Shown here piece by piece: positions 15,386 through 25,204 of a DNA stretch of 64,000 nt. Numbering within the stretch: position 1 is the stretch's first letter; each line of letters opens with the position of its first letter. Source of the DNA: Mucilaginibacter kameinonensis (GTDB lineage Bacteria > Bacteroidota > Bacteroidia > Sphingobacteriales > Sphingobacteriaceae); the NCBI RefSeq assembly GCF_003675385.1, contig NZ_RCWZ01000003.1, positions 434,001 through 498,000 of the forward strand, given 5' to 3'. The position numbers and the translations under genes are program-made. Below the pieces are notes generated by a model. It made no database searches. It was given only the letters and a program-made list of their open reading frames with translations, and was not told where the DNA came from.

Positions 15386-16200
15386 ACTCACAACAGCACA
15401 TTTCAATATTAGGCTCCGGTAATATAGGCCTGTCATTAGCCAAAGGTTTAGTTAAATCGGGGATTTGTAAACCCCAGCAAATATCGTTGACCCGCCGTAA
15501 TGTAGCCGCGCTATCTCAATATGCTGAGCAGGGGTACCTGGTGTCAGATAACAACCTGCGTGCCGTACGTAAAGCTGATATTATTGTATTAGCCGTACTA
15601 CCGCAGCAACTCAATAAACTATTAGACGAAATTAAGCCATCGTTAAAACCGGATAAACAATTATTGATATCTGTTATCTCCGGCGTTAGCTGTGCCGATA
15701 TTCGCCAGCATCTTGACCTTAACGTGCAAATAGTCCGTGCTATGCCTAATACGGCTATTGCTATCGGCCATTCCATGACCTGTATCGCTACCGATACTGG
15801 CACAAACAAAAATATCAACCTGGCCAAATCGCTTTTTGATACGGTAGGTGTTACCATACAAATCAACGAGGAGTTGATGACCTCCGCCACTGCTCTTTGC
15901 GCTTGCGGTATTGCGTTTTTCCTAAGATCTATCCGCGCTGCTTCACAAGGCGGAACGGAGATTGGCTTCCATGCACATGATGCATTAAAGATGGCGGCAC
16001 AAACCGCCAAAGGCGCGGCCGACCTGCTATTACAACTGGCATCGCACCCGGAACAGGAAATTGATAAGGTAACTTCCCCAAGCGGTTGTACCATTGCGGG
16101 CCTCAACGAGATGGAACACCATGGCTTCAGCTCGGCCATGATCAAAGGGATCCGCCTGTCTGCCGAAAAAGCCGGCGACCTGTATAAAAAGGATAGTTAA
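15382..16200 (+). CDS. proC: Pyrroline-5-carboxylate reductase
   Basis: Reduces pyrroline-5-carboxylate to proline with NAD(P)H. It has 272 aa with the N-terminal Rossmann motif GSGNIGLSLAKG (10-21). The C-terminal domain contains AMPNTAIAIGHSMT (near 113-126) and the signature TSPSGCTIAGLNEME (near 232-246). The ATG overlaps the argB stop by 4 bases. The pair links arginine and proline synthesis from glutamate in one transcript. Confidence 0.95.
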   Translation: MNSQQHISILGSGNIGLSLAKGLVKSGICKPQQISLTRRNVAALSQYAEQGYLVSDNNLRAVRKADIIVLAVLPQQLNKLLDEIKPSLKPDKQLLISVISGVSCADIRQHLDLNVQIVRAMPNTAIAIGHSMTCIATDTGTNKNINLAKSLFDTVGVTIQINEELMTSATALCACGIAFFLRSIRAASQGGTEIGFHAHDALKMAAQTAKGAADLLLQLASHPEQEIDKVTSPSGCTIAGLNEMEHHGFSSAMIKGIRLSAEKAGDLYKKDS

Positions 16201-16201
16201 T

Positions 16202-16240
16202 TTAAGCGGAAAGCCTGCGGCCAACGGCTTAAAGTTTTTT
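16202..16240 (+). terminator. Possible terminator after argB-proC
   Basis: TTAAGC (16202-16207) pairs with GCTTAA (16227-16232), with inner GC pairs possible, and a T run follows. A modest hairpin. The rest of the gap to 16396 is AT-rich leader for the aspartate kinase, with no gene seen. Confidence 0.4.
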
Positions 16241-16396
16241 AATCATTATATTTCGATCGTTTTGATAGGGCTTATCAAAATGAGTTATTTTAAAAAAAGC
16301 AGTTCAGATACAAGCTATTTACATTCAATTAATTATAAATAGCTACAACACTTTGGTATAGTTATGGTATTTGGCTGTTGATCTTTTCAATATAAA

Positions 16397-17773
16397 ATGT
16401 TAACAGTAGAAAAAATTGGCGGTACATCTATGACCGCTTTGGGTGATGTGATCAAAAACATTATCCTGTTTGAACGCAGCGGCGACCAGCTTTACAACCG
16501 CATATTTGTAGTATCGGCATTCTCAGGAGTAACTAACCTCCTGCTCGAAAACAAAAAGACAGGCGCTCCGGGTGTATATCACAAGCTTGCCAACTACAAG
16601 GATTTCCATACACCGCTAAAACAACTTATTACCCGCTTAAAGCAGATCAATAAAACTTATGAAAGCCTTGGCCTGAACATAGCCGAAGCCGACAAGTACA
16701 TTGAAACAAGAATTAAGGACGCGCAAACTTACCTTGAAAACTTGGCTAATATATTGGCATCCGGTTATGTAGGCAAGGAAGGTATTTTGCAGGCGGCCCG
16801 TGAAATCCTGGCTTCTATAGGTGAAAGTCACTCGGCTTTTAACTTTACCAATATCCTGCAAAACATGAGGATTAACGCGACGCTGGTTGATTTGAGCGGA
16901 TTTCATGATCATCGCGCGTTAACCATCGATCAGCGTATAAAAAAAGACCTTACCCATATCGATTTTTCAAAAACCATCACCATTGTTACCGGCTATGCTA
17001 AAGGTACCGAGGGTATTATGCGCGAATTTGACCGTGGATATTCTGAGGTTACTTTCAGCAAAATTGCCGTTGCTGTAGAACCACAGGAAGCCATCATTCA
17101 CAAGGAGTACCACCTTTGTACTGCCGACCCTCAATTGGTTGGCGTTGAAAACTGTTTCCCGGTAGGTAACACCAACTATGACGTTGCCGATCAGCTGGCC
17201 GATGTAGGCATGGAAGCTATCCACCCTAAGGCGTCAAAACCGCTGGAAATAAACGACATCGACCTGAGGATCAAAAATACCTTCCAGCCGGAGCACCCGG
17301 GAACGTTAATTACCCGCGAATACATTTGCGATAAAAAACGTGTGGAAGTTATTACCGGTACTGAAAAAGTAGTAATGATTGATATTTACGACCCTTCAAT
17401 GGTTGGCAACGTAGGTACCGATTTTCACATCATGCAGCTGTTTTACAAGTTTGGTGTCAGCTACAGCTTTAAAGCTACCAGCGCCAACAGCATTTCAATT
17501 GTGATATGGGAAAAAGACCTCAATAAAAAATTGATCAGCGAACTGGAAGACAATTATGAAAAAGTAACCGTCGAAAAAATGGCGATGGTTTGCCTGATCG
17601 GTTCCAATATGGATCAGCCAGGCTTGCTGGCGAAAGCAGCTACAGCGCTTGCTCAAAAAGGCATCAATATCAAAAGCGGCGGCTTTGCATTAAGAATGGT
17701 AAACATCCAGTTTTTAGTGGCCCGCGAAGATTTTAACGAAGCTATCCGCGCTTTAAACAAAGCAATGTGCTAA
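16397..17773 (+). CDS. Aspartate kinase
   Basis: A 458-aa monofunctional aspartokinase that phosphorylates aspartate, the entry to lysine, methionine and threonine synthesis. The family motif KIGGTSM is near residue 6. The kinase domain runs to about 300. Two ACT-type regulatory segments follow; the second includes MVCLIGSNMDQPGLLAKAA. Segments ITGYAKGTEG-like and RGYSEVTFSK are atypical compared with LysC (usual RGGSDTTA), so it belongs to a diverged aspartokinase branch. It has its own upstream region and a strong terminator. No homoserine dehydrogenase domain is fused. Confidence 0.85.
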   Translation: MLTVEKIGGTSMTALGDVIKNIILFERSGDQLYNRIFVVSAFSGVTNLLLENKKTGAPGVYHKLANYKDFHTPLKQLITRLKQINKTYESLGLNIAEADKYIETRIKDAQTYLENLANILASGYVGKEGILQAAREILASIGESHSAFNFTNILQNMRINATLVDLSGFHDHRALTIDQRIKKDLTHIDFSKTITIVTGYAKGTEGIMREFDRGYSEVTFSKIAVAVEPQEAIIHKEYHLCTADPQLVGVENCFPVGNTNYDVADQLADVGMEAIHPKASKPLEINDIDLRIKNTFQPEHPGTLITREYICDKKRVEVITGTEKVVMIDIYDPSMVGNVGTDFHIMQLFYKFGVSYSFKATSANSISIVIWEKDLNKKLISELEDNYEKVTVEKMAMVCLIGSNMDQPGLLAKAATALAQKGINIKSGGFALRMVNIQFLVAREDFNEAIRALNKAMC

Positions 17774-17806
17774 GTTTTTAAGGCGGAAGAATAAAGGTAA
17801 AAGACG

Positions 17807-17842
17807 AAGGTTAGTTGCTATGGCAGCTAACCTTTATTTTTT
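17807..17842 (+). terminator. Terminator after aspartate kinase
   Basis: Hairpin AAGGTTAGTTGC/GCAGCTAACCTT (17807-17818 and 17823-17834) followed by a T-rich run: a rho-independent terminator. The words just before it (AAAGGTAAAAGACGAAGG) resemble the arm words of palindrome B, but only a single arm is present. Confidence 0.75.
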
Positions 17843-17873
17843 TAATTTAGCGATTGCATCCTAAACTATCTCC

Positions 17874-19214
17874 ATGTCCGATACCTTAACATACCAATAC
17901 AACCAGCTTTCGTCGTTAAGCAAGGTAAACAACAGCGACGAGCTTTTTCTGGCGCAATACAGCGAAGTTCAGAAAAAAGATGCCTCCTGCTTTTTCTGGG
18001 GTAAACTAACCGATCCTTATGTTGTTTCCCGCTGCCTCCTCACCTTATCAAACGTAGTTAAATCAAACTTTAGCTTATCTCCCTACGATTTGATGATGCT
18101 GAAAGACCCGATTGTAACAGCGGGTAATGAAAAGATCAGGTTTGAAGGTTTTTCGCATTGCGCGGGTGTTTATGCCCGGGTTGATGTATTAGGCGACGGA
18201 CACGACGGAGAGTTCCTGGAAAACGGTACCACCAATGTTGATTTTAATCAACCGATGCTATCTGCGCTAAGCAGCGTCCGGAAAAATGAGGAGGTATTGC
18301 TATCCATAGGCAAGAAAGAAGTAGCATTGCACCGCGAGGAGGGCAAAGTGATTGAAAGAAAGGTCCCCTTGCCAACCAAATGGATCAAGGGCTTAACCAG
18401 TGTGCAGGTGTTCTTATCAGAATCCAAACCGGCTTACAAATTCAACAGGCTGCAAGCCATACAATTATTTAAAAGTATCCCCACAGGGAAACCTAAATCA
18501 GATTATTATTTATTGGTGCGGGGCGGGAAGCCGGTATTTTCGCCGGTGCAGGCGGGTAACGCTATAACTGTTGGCGGTGTTCATCGCTTAAAACTTATTG
18601 AACCACTATTGCTTATTGCCGATCAGTTACAGGTTTTCGTTCATAAAGACCAGCAATCCACCACCTGGCAAGTTTACATCGGCCCGGTACGGTTCAGTTT
18701 ATCTATATCAAGGGACAGCTGGCGTGGGTTTTCTGGTGAGGGTGCCGCATTGGAATCGCTGGTAGAGGACGTACCGCAAAACTGGATCGAACTGATGGAC
18801 AGCTATAGCTATGCTAACCAGGAGTTTAACCCTACCCTGCTTGCTGTAAATGAAGGGCTTGACATAAAAAAGGTTGAAAATTTAACAGGGCGTCTCTCCG
18901 CTATAGGTTTATTAGGTTTCGATTTGGATGAGAACAACTTCTTTTATCGTCGTTTGCCCTTTAAAACCAGTCGCATCCTAACTTTAAACCCACGCTTAAA
19001 AGATGCCGAAAAGTTAATAGCCGAAGGCAAAGTGCTCATCAAATCAAACACGGGAAACCGGGTAGAAGCCGAAGTGGAAGGAAGCGGTGTACACCACATG
19101 GTATTGTTGGAAAATGACGAAGAACGCTGTACTTGTATGTGGTTCAGTAAAAACCAGGGCGAGCGCGGTATTTGCAAACATATCCTGGCTGTAAAAAAAT
19201 TATTGGCGAAATAA
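17874..19214 (+). CDS. SWIM zinc-finger protein
   Basis: A 446-aa protein with a C-terminal SWIM zinc finger, C419-x-C421 ... C434-x-H436, which can bind nucleic acid or protein. The rest is not assigned to a domain I can name. It is followed after 12 bases by the DUF6493 gene. In many genomes such SWIM proteins occur beside a large repeat protein, a MoxR AAA+ ATPase and a VWA protein (the E. coli yeh/molR type cluster). Only the SWIM/DUF6493 pair is present here. The biological role is unknown. Confidence 0.8.
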   Translation: MSDTLTYQYNQLSSLSKVNNSDELFLAQYSEVQKKDASCFFWGKLTDPYVVSRCLLTLSNVVKSNFSLSPYDLMMLKDPIVTAGNEKIRFEGFSHCAGVYARVDVLGDGHDGEFLENGTTNVDFNQPMLSALSSVRKNEEVLLSIGKKEVALHREEGKVIERKVPLPTKWIKGLTSVQVFLSESKPAYKFNRLQAIQLFKSIPTGKPKSDYYLLVRGGKPVFSPVQAGNAITVGGVHRLKLIEPLLLIADQLQVFVHKDQQSTTWQVYIGPVRFSLSISRDSWRGFSGEGAALESLVEDVPQNWIELMDSYSYANQEFNPTLLAVNEGLDIKKVENLTGRLSAIGLLGFDLDENNFFYRRLPFKTSRILTLNPRLKDAEKLIAEGKVLIKSNTGNRVEAEVEGSGVHHMVLLENDEERCTCMWFSKNQGERGICKHILAVKKLLAK

Positions 19215-19226
19215 GTACATATAGCA

Positions 19227-22151
19227 ATGAGCGACTTTGTAGAGCAATATGTAAAACTTTTAAAAAAAGAACGGGAGCAAGACCTTCTCCCCTTGCTGCA
19301 GTCTTTGACCGACGCTGACAAAAAGAAATTTGTTCCTGAGCTTAAAAAGCTTGATGCCGAATATTTTAAATTCGGTATTACCGGCAAATCGAGATGGGGT
19401 GGGGATCAATATGGATATCTTTCTACCGACACCCAGCGTCGTATTCTTGGTATTACTCACTTTATAGTTTATAATAGAAAAGATTTTGAACGGGCTCTTA
19501 ACATTGGGATTGTTCAAAAAGATGTTCTTGAAACTATATTACCCTGGTATTGTCCCACATGGTTCAGCGATCATATCAACCGCTTTGCCGAAACCGAATT
19601 TATCCCGCATTTTATCGACTATAAGTGGTATATGGAATTGGTAGAAGGTGGATATGTTACGGAATCGGCTCAGTTAATTGGCCGGTTTTTACCGCGTGTT
19701 ATTTTTAGTCCTCTTCAAACAGGAAAAAATTACGAACCGCAATTACTTCTTGAACGGCCTGTTACTTTGCAAAAACATTTTTGGTACGTGTTTGAATACA
19801 GCAATGAAATTCATTGGTCTGATGGGAACGAGCAATTCTGGATAAAAACCATACTTGATTTTATAGGAAAGGGCCTTTTATCGCGTAGCGAAATATTAAA
19901 TGCCACTACAGCCGCCATTAACCGCAACTTTAATCAAAGCCTGTGTGGCTGGTTTGTAGACCTGCTTATACAACTTGAACCCACAAAGCCGGAGCTAATT
20001 GATTTGCAGCAGGATTTATTAAACACTTTTAACTCACCACATTCCAAACCGATAAATGCAGCATTAAAATATTTTAAAGATATAGCCAGCGATGAAGGCT
20101 TTGACGAGATCGCTTTTTTTGAGCATTGTCCGCTTGTGCTCTCTTCAGAATCAAAAACAACGGTAACCAATACCTTGATGATTTTGGAAAAGCTGGCAAA
20201 AAAACATCAGGATAAGCGAAACGAAATAAGCATATTGGCGAGCCAGGCACTCCTTCACCAGGATGATAAATTACAGGTACGCGCCGCAAAGCTTATTTCA
20301 AAATATGCCGATAGCTCTTCGTTAGACGTTTGGGAAGCTGTTTCGGCTTATCAGCAAGGTCTGTTGTTTGAGGCTAAAACTATCCTCGAACCTTTTCTGA
20401 TGCCTGAGGAACCGGCTGATGATGAAGCCGCCAATTTCATTGAAATAACTGAACCTGCATACCGGCAGCCTATAGCCTTCCCGCAAAACTTTGATGAGCT
20501 TGTGTACCTGGCCAGCCAGGCATTTGATCAAAATGAGGCTTATCATTTTGATCTTTTACCTGCGGCGCTTCTTCAATTTCAGGATCAAATGAGCGAAGAG
20601 AATATCAGGAAATTGCTGCCGGCCTTTCAACGGGCATTTAAAACCATTACTGATGATTGGGTGAGCACCAGGGGCTACCTGGATAACATGCTTGCCAAAT
20701 TCCTCACAAGCTATGGTTTACTGCTTATTGAATTTTATCCCGCTGCTGCACGCTCAATCAAGGAGCTTCACAACGCGCATCGTGATAAATTAAAAGAAAA
20801 GAAGCGGGATACGAAGTGGTTTGACAGCGGGATTAAGGCATGGGATGTGTTTACCCATTCAAAGGGCTACAAACCACATAAGTATGTTTTGCTTAATGCT
20901 TTATGGATCCTGGAGCATAAAGTTCAGGTTCCCTTGCTCTCAACGCCAACCCATGAGCCTTGTCTTGTTTCAATTGAAGAGTTAATCCGCAGGATCAGCA
21001 TATATCAAAACCAAAGGACAAGACCGGGGATGATGGATTACCAGGTAGCTGTAATGCGTTGTTTTTTTGATAAACATACTGATGCACTTTCACTTGCAAA
21101 CGCGCTTTTACAAGGAGAAGCACGTGACTTGATAGGATTTATATTAGGCGAAGAGCATCAGCCCAAACCTACATATCAGCTTAAACCAGTTTGGCTTGCA
21201 GCCGCATTAACACACCGACGCGATGATGCACATCAATGGTTACAGTACAGCAAGTGGAATCAGGCATACCTTTTAGCCAACTTTTCGTGGTCATCTTATA
21301 TCGAGCATTACGAACAAGAACAATATAACTATCAAAAACGTGTGTATGAAAAGGTACCTGCTACCCGGAGCACCGTAACCGTGTCTATTGATAAAACAAG
21401 TGTAAGTCCCGCCATTTCTGGTATAAAAAGCTTGTGGGGTAAGCTCACCGGCAATAAAACCCCGGTTGCGGACGACGACGGTTATTTTGACTTTCTGGAA
21501 TTGAAATACAAACACCTCTCTGCCGAACACAATGATATCAAACGATTTATATACCTGAATCCAAACTGGCCCGAGCATTGGCTTGCCTATATTAACAAAG
21601 AAGCATTTCGCTATTTTGATTTAGCAGGAGAAAATGAAAAGCGGCTGGTTATCAGCAGCCTCGAAACTTTAATGACCTTAAATTATGTATATGGTTTGAT
21701 GGGGCATTTGTTTATTGCAACATGTATGCTGCTTAACGATAAAACCGTTCGGTTATATGCAGCCGAATTGTGGATAAAAGGAGTTCGTGAAAAAAACATA
21801 GATAGCCAACACTTGGGGAAAATAATCGGTAAACACGAACAGAACGGGCTTGCACCGCTTAAGCGTTTTACAGACCTTATTCTTTCCGGCATGCTTCATA
21901 TTTCGTCTGCCCATGACGTTGAGCTGGAAAAATTACTCGCGGCCTGCATTGGTAACATGGCCGAAAAACCTTTAACCAATTCAAAAAAACTACTCGACAT
22001 TTATGTAGAAGTATTGGCCGCGAATAAACAATCAGTCAACAATCCGGCGGTATTAAACACTTTAGATATATGGGCACAATCAGCCACCGGTTTAACGTCA
22101 GTTGTTGAGCGCCTTAAACAAGGTTTTTCGGGCAACAAACAGATTATTTAG
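19227..22151 (+). CDS. Large DUF6493-family protein
   Basis: A 974-aa soluble protein that I place in DUF6493 from its size, composition and position after a SWIM gene. No signal peptide, transmembrane helix or catalytic motif is evident. It is rich in alpha-helical, HEAT-like stretches, for example LQVRAAKLISKYADSSSL (near 350), and would suit a scaffold. A low-complexity linker is around residues 705-745. With the SWIM protein it probably forms a two-gene operon. Known relatives are linked to MoxR/VWA systems thought to remodel or defend, but no function is shown. Confidence 0.7.
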   Translation: MSDFVEQYVKLLKKEREQDLLPLLQSLTDADKKKFVPELKKLDAEYFKFGITGKSRWGGDQYGYLSTDTQRRILGITHFIVYNRKDFERALNIGIVQKDVLETILPWYCPTWFSDHINRFAETEFIPHFIDYKWYMELVEGGYVTESAQLIGRFLPRVIFSPLQTGKNYEPQLLLERPVTLQKHFWYVFEYSNEIHWSDGNEQFWIKTILDFIGKGLLSRSEILNATTAAINRNFNQSLCGWFVDLLIQLEPTKPELIDLQQDLLNTFNSPHSKPINAALKYFKDIASDEGFDEIAFFEHCPLVLSSESKTTVTNTLMILEKLAKKHQDKRNEISILASQALLHQDDKLQVRAAKLISKYADSSSLDVWEAVSAYQQGLLFEAKTILEPFLMPEEPADDEAANFIEITEPAYRQPIAFPQNFDELVYLASQAFDQNEAYHFDLLPAALLQFQDQMSEENIRKLLPAFQRAFKTITDDWVSTRGYLDNMLAKFLTSYGLLLIEFYPAAARSIKELHNAHRDKLKEKKRDTKWFDSGIKAWDVFTHSKGYKPHKYVLLNALWILEHKVQVPLLSTPTHEPCLVSIEELIRRISIYQNQRTRPGMMDYQVAVMRCFFDKHTDALSLANALLQGEARDLIGFILGEEHQPKPTYQLKPVWLAAALTHRRDDAHQWLQYSKWNQAYLLANFSWSSYIEHYEQEQYNYQKRVYEKVPATRSTVTVSIDKTSVSPAISGIKSLWGKLTGNKTPVADDDGYFDFLELKYKHLSAEHNDIKRFIYLNPNWPEHWLAYINKEAFRYFDLAGENEKRLVISSLETLMTLNYVYGLMGHLFIATCMLLNDKTVRLYAAELWIKGVREKNIDSQHLGKIIGKHEQNGLAPLKRFTDLILSGMLHISSAHDVELEKLLAACIGNMAEKPLTNSKKLLDIYVEVLAANKQSVNNPAVLNTLDIWAQSATGLTSVVERLKQGFSGNKQII

Positions 22152-22268
22152 TAAACCTTCTGACACATATAACCACATATAGCTATCCAACATCAATTGT
22201 AACTTTACCATAGTTAATTTCTTTTAACCATAAGTTTTAAGCATATTTAGGTTTGACATCTATCCTGT

Positions 22269-25079
22269 ATGCGTAAACTTTTACTTTCAACCAGCCTGTT
22301 ATTGGCTCTTGGCCTTCATGGTTTTGCCCAAAAGACAAGCAAAAAACCCTTAGACCATAGCGTTTTTGATGGATGGCAAAGTGTAGCCGGTCAGCGTATC
22401 AGTAATGATGGCAAATGGATAGGCTATGTAATAAAACCACAACAGGGGGATGCCGAGCTTATCATCAAAACAGCTAAAAATACAGGGACACTAACGATAC
22501 CACGCGCTGACACAGTAAAACTAACCAGCGATTCGAAATTTGCCGTATGCCTGATCCGCCCCTTTTACAAGGATACCAGGCAGGCCAAAATCAAGAAAAA
22601 AAAGCAGGCCGATTTCCCAAAAGATACCTTAGGCATAGTTGCGTTGGGATCTTCAGCTGTTACTAAAGTGCCGGCTATCCGTTCATTTAAAGTAGCGGAG
22701 GATGCACCCGTTATCGCCTATCTGGCAACAGCCGATACACTCAGGAAAGCAGCAACCGGCGATACATCAAAGAAAGCGGTAGCAGCAACCGTAGCCCCAC
22801 CTACCCATGAAGGTGCAGACCTTACGGTTAGAAAACTAAAAACAGGCACCGAACGCAGCTTTAAATATGTTACCGAATACCAGGTAAGCAAAAACGGCAA
22901 ATGGATAGCCTTTGCCGTTACAGCAGCAGCCAAACAAAAAGAAATTACATCCGGCCTGTATCTGTTCGACTCAGAAAAAAACACAGTCAAAAGACTGAGT
23001 ACCGGCCGTGGCAATTACCATAACATCAGCATTGACGATGCCGGCAGGCAAATAGCTTTTACTGCTGAAAAGAACCCGGAAAAGGCCTTAGTGAAACTTT
23101 TCAAGCTTTATTATTATAATACAACAAAAGATAGCGCGGATGTTATTGCGGCCGCCGGGTTTGCCGGTATACCCAACAATTGGGCGGTAAGCGGCGATGG
23201 TAAGGTAAGTTTCAGTAAAAGTGGCAATAACCTTTTCTTTGGCACCGCCCCTATTCCTAAACCTGCCGATACAACCCTTGTTGATTTTGAAGTGGCCAAA
23301 CTGGATATCTGGAACTACAAAGACGACTATTTACAGCCCCAGCAGCTTAAAAACCTGCAAACTGAATTAAAACGAAGCTATCTGGCAGTCATTAAACCCG
23401 AAGAAACCGGCAGCAAAACTGTTCAGTTAGGCAGCAAGGCCATTCCCGAAATATTAACCGCCGAAAACAAGGATGCCCGTTATGTTTTAGGCCTTACAGA
23501 TACCGGAGCCCGCGTATCTGCGCAGTGGGAAGGCAGCACCAAACAACAGGCTATTTTAATCGATACCAAAAGTGGTAATCATAGGCTCGTTAATACATCT
23601 ATGGGCCGTTACTATATCTCTCCTCATGGCAATTATGTGCTTTGGTTTGATGTTAAAGATCAGGCCTGGTATTGCTACACCATCGCGACGGGGCAAAAAA
23701 TAAACCTGAGCAAAGCGACAGGCACTAAAATGGGCGACGAGCTAAATGACGTACCAGGCTACGCTTCGGCTTATGGATTAGCGGGGTGGCTGGCTGGAGA
23801 TAAGGCTGTGTTTATTTATGACAGATATGATATCTGGCGCTTTGATCCGGCAACAGGCGACGCGTTTAACTTCACCAAGGGCATCGGTCGCAAAAACAAG
23901 CTCATCATCAGGTATGATCAAACCGATCCCGAGCAAAAATTTATCCCGGTAAAAGCACCGATGTGGCTTTTAGCTCAGAATGAAGAAACCAAGCAATGGG
24001 GATATTTCTGGAAATACCCGGAGGCTAATAACCAGCCTGAAAAAGTTGGCATGGCACCAATGAGTTATGATAACCTACTGAAAGCAAAAAATGCCGAAGT
24101 ATATATCTATACCAAGGCAAACTATAAGCAGTCGCCGGATCTTTACGTATCATCTGATCTGAAGAAGCAAATCAAACTAAGCAGCATCAACCCACAACAA
24201 AACGAGTACAACTGGGGTAGTGCCGAACTTGTTAAATGGACTACGCCAAAAGGCTATCAATCAAACGGAATATTATATAAACCTGAAGATTTCGATCCGA
24301 CTAAAAAATACCCGATGGTGGTTTACTTTTACGAAAAACTTTCGGACGGGCTTTTCAATTATATAGCTCCGGCCCCTACGCCTTCCCGTTTGCCTATTTC
24401 CTTCTTTGTTAGTAACGGCTACCTGGTTTTCGCGCCTGATATCAGCTATCAAACCGGTCACCCGGGTGCTTCCGCAGTTGATTTTATCAACTCGGGAGTT
24501 GAGGCTCTGAAGAAGAATAGTTGGGTAGATGCGGCTCATATTGGTATACAGGGCCAAAGCTGGGGCGGTTACCAGGTAGCTTATCTCATTACGCAAACCA
24601 ATATGTATGCGGCTGCATGGGCAGGCGCGCCGGTAGCCAACATGACTTCGGCCTATGGCGGCATCAGGTGGGAATCGGGACTAAACAGGCAATTTCAATA
24701 TGAAAAATCGCAAAGTCGCATAGGTGCTACAATTTGGGAAAAGCCGGAGTTATATATCGAAAACTCGCCCCTGTTCCAACTTCCTAAAGTTAAAACGCCG
24801 GTAATGATCATGAGTAACGATGCCGACGGGGCCGTACCCTGGTACCAGGGTATTGAAATGTTTACAGCGCTACGCAGGTTAGGTAAACCTGTTTGGCTGT
24901 TACAGTATAATGGCGAGGCCCACAACCTTGTTTTGCGCCAAAACAAAAAAGATATCACCATTCGTGAGCAGCAATTTTTCGATCACTTTTTGAAAGGTGC
25001 CCCTATGCCAGTTTGGATGGACAAGGGAGTTCCCGCTGTAGATAAAGGGAAAGACTGGGGATTGGAGTTGGAAAAATAA
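22269..25079 (+). CDS. Secreted S9-family prolyl oligopeptidase
   Basis: A 936-aa exported serine peptidase. It begins with a signal peptide (about 20 residues, ending near GFAQ). A large beta-propeller-like region follows, and the catalytic alpha/beta-hydrolase domain occupies the last 250 residues. The nucleophile is S764 in GQSWGGY, with an acid near D853 (NDADGAVPW) and H885 (GEAHNL). It acts in the periplasm or outside the cell on peptides, often dipeptidyl or acyl-aminoacyl peptides. The gene stands alone, ending in an intergenic palindrome. Confidence 0.9.
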   Translation: MRKLLLSTSLLLALGLHGFAQKTSKKPLDHSVFDGWQSVAGQRISNDGKWIGYVIKPQQGDAELIIKTAKNTGTLTIPRADTVKLTSDSKFAVCLIRPFYKDTRQAKIKKKKQADFPKDTLGIVALGSSAVTKVPAIRSFKVAEDAPVIAYLATADTLRKAATGDTSKKAVAATVAPPTHEGADLTVRKLKTGTERSFKYVTEYQVSKNGKWIAFAVTAAAKQKEITSGLYLFDSEKNTVKRLSTGRGNYHNISIDDAGRQIAFTAEKNPEKALVKLFKLYYYNTTKDSADVIAAAGFAGIPNNWAVSGDGKVSFSKSGNNLFFGTAPIPKPADTTLVDFEVAKLDIWNYKDDYLQPQQLKNLQTELKRSYLAVIKPEETGSKTVQLGSKAIPEILTAENKDARYVLGLTDTGARVSAQWEGSTKQQAILIDTKSGNHRLVNTSMGRYYISPHGNYVLWFDVKDQAWYCYTIATGQKINLSKATGTKMGDELNDVPGYASAYGLAGWLAGDKAVFIYDRYDIWRFDPATGDAFNFTKGIGRKNKLIIRYDQTDPEQKFIPVKAPMWLLAQNEETKQWGYFWKYPEANNQPEKVGMAPMSYDNLLKAKNAEVYIYTKANYKQSPDLYVSSDLKKQIKLSSINPQQNEYNWGSAELVKWTTPKGYQSNGILYKPEDFDPTKKYPMVVYFYEKLSDGLFNYIAPAPTPSRLPISFFVSNGYLVFAPDISYQTGHPGASAVDFINSGVEALKKNSWVDAAHIGIQGQSWGGYQVAYLITQTNMYAAAWAGAPVANMTSAYGGIRWESGLNRQFQYEKSQSRIGATIWEKPELYIENSPLFQLPKVKTPVMIMSNDADGAVPWYQGIEMFTALRRLGKPVWLLQYNGEAHNLVLRQNKKDITIREQQFFDHFLKGAPMPVWMDKGVPAVDKGKDWGLELEK

Positions 25080-25096
25080 TTACACCTCTCCTACAT

Positions 25097-25176
25097 GTCA
25101 TTGCGAGGCACGAAGCAATCGCGAACTATACATGGCGGCCATGCTTATGTGCGATTGCTTCGTACCTCGCAATGAC
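25097..25176. repeat. Intergenic palindrome (GTCATTGCGAGG type)
   Basis: Arms of 26 nt at 25097-25122 and 25151-25176 are inverted copies with one mismatch. They begin GTCATTGCGAGGCACGAAG, a repeat type I know from Bacteroidota and some other genomes as a dispersed REP-like element. It lies between the convergent peptidase and priA genes and could act as a bidirectional transcript end. Confidence 0.75.
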
Positions 25177-25204
25177 GTGTTTTTGACAATTCCAATTAAA
25201 CGCT

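Noticed and set aside
15516..16145. 209-codon ORF on the minus strand
   Set aside because: Shadow of proC, which has full family motifs on the other strand.
18944..19387. 147-codon minus-strand ORF
   Set aside because: Lies across the SWIM/DUF6493 junction antisense; Ser/Phe-rich composition typical of a shadow frame.
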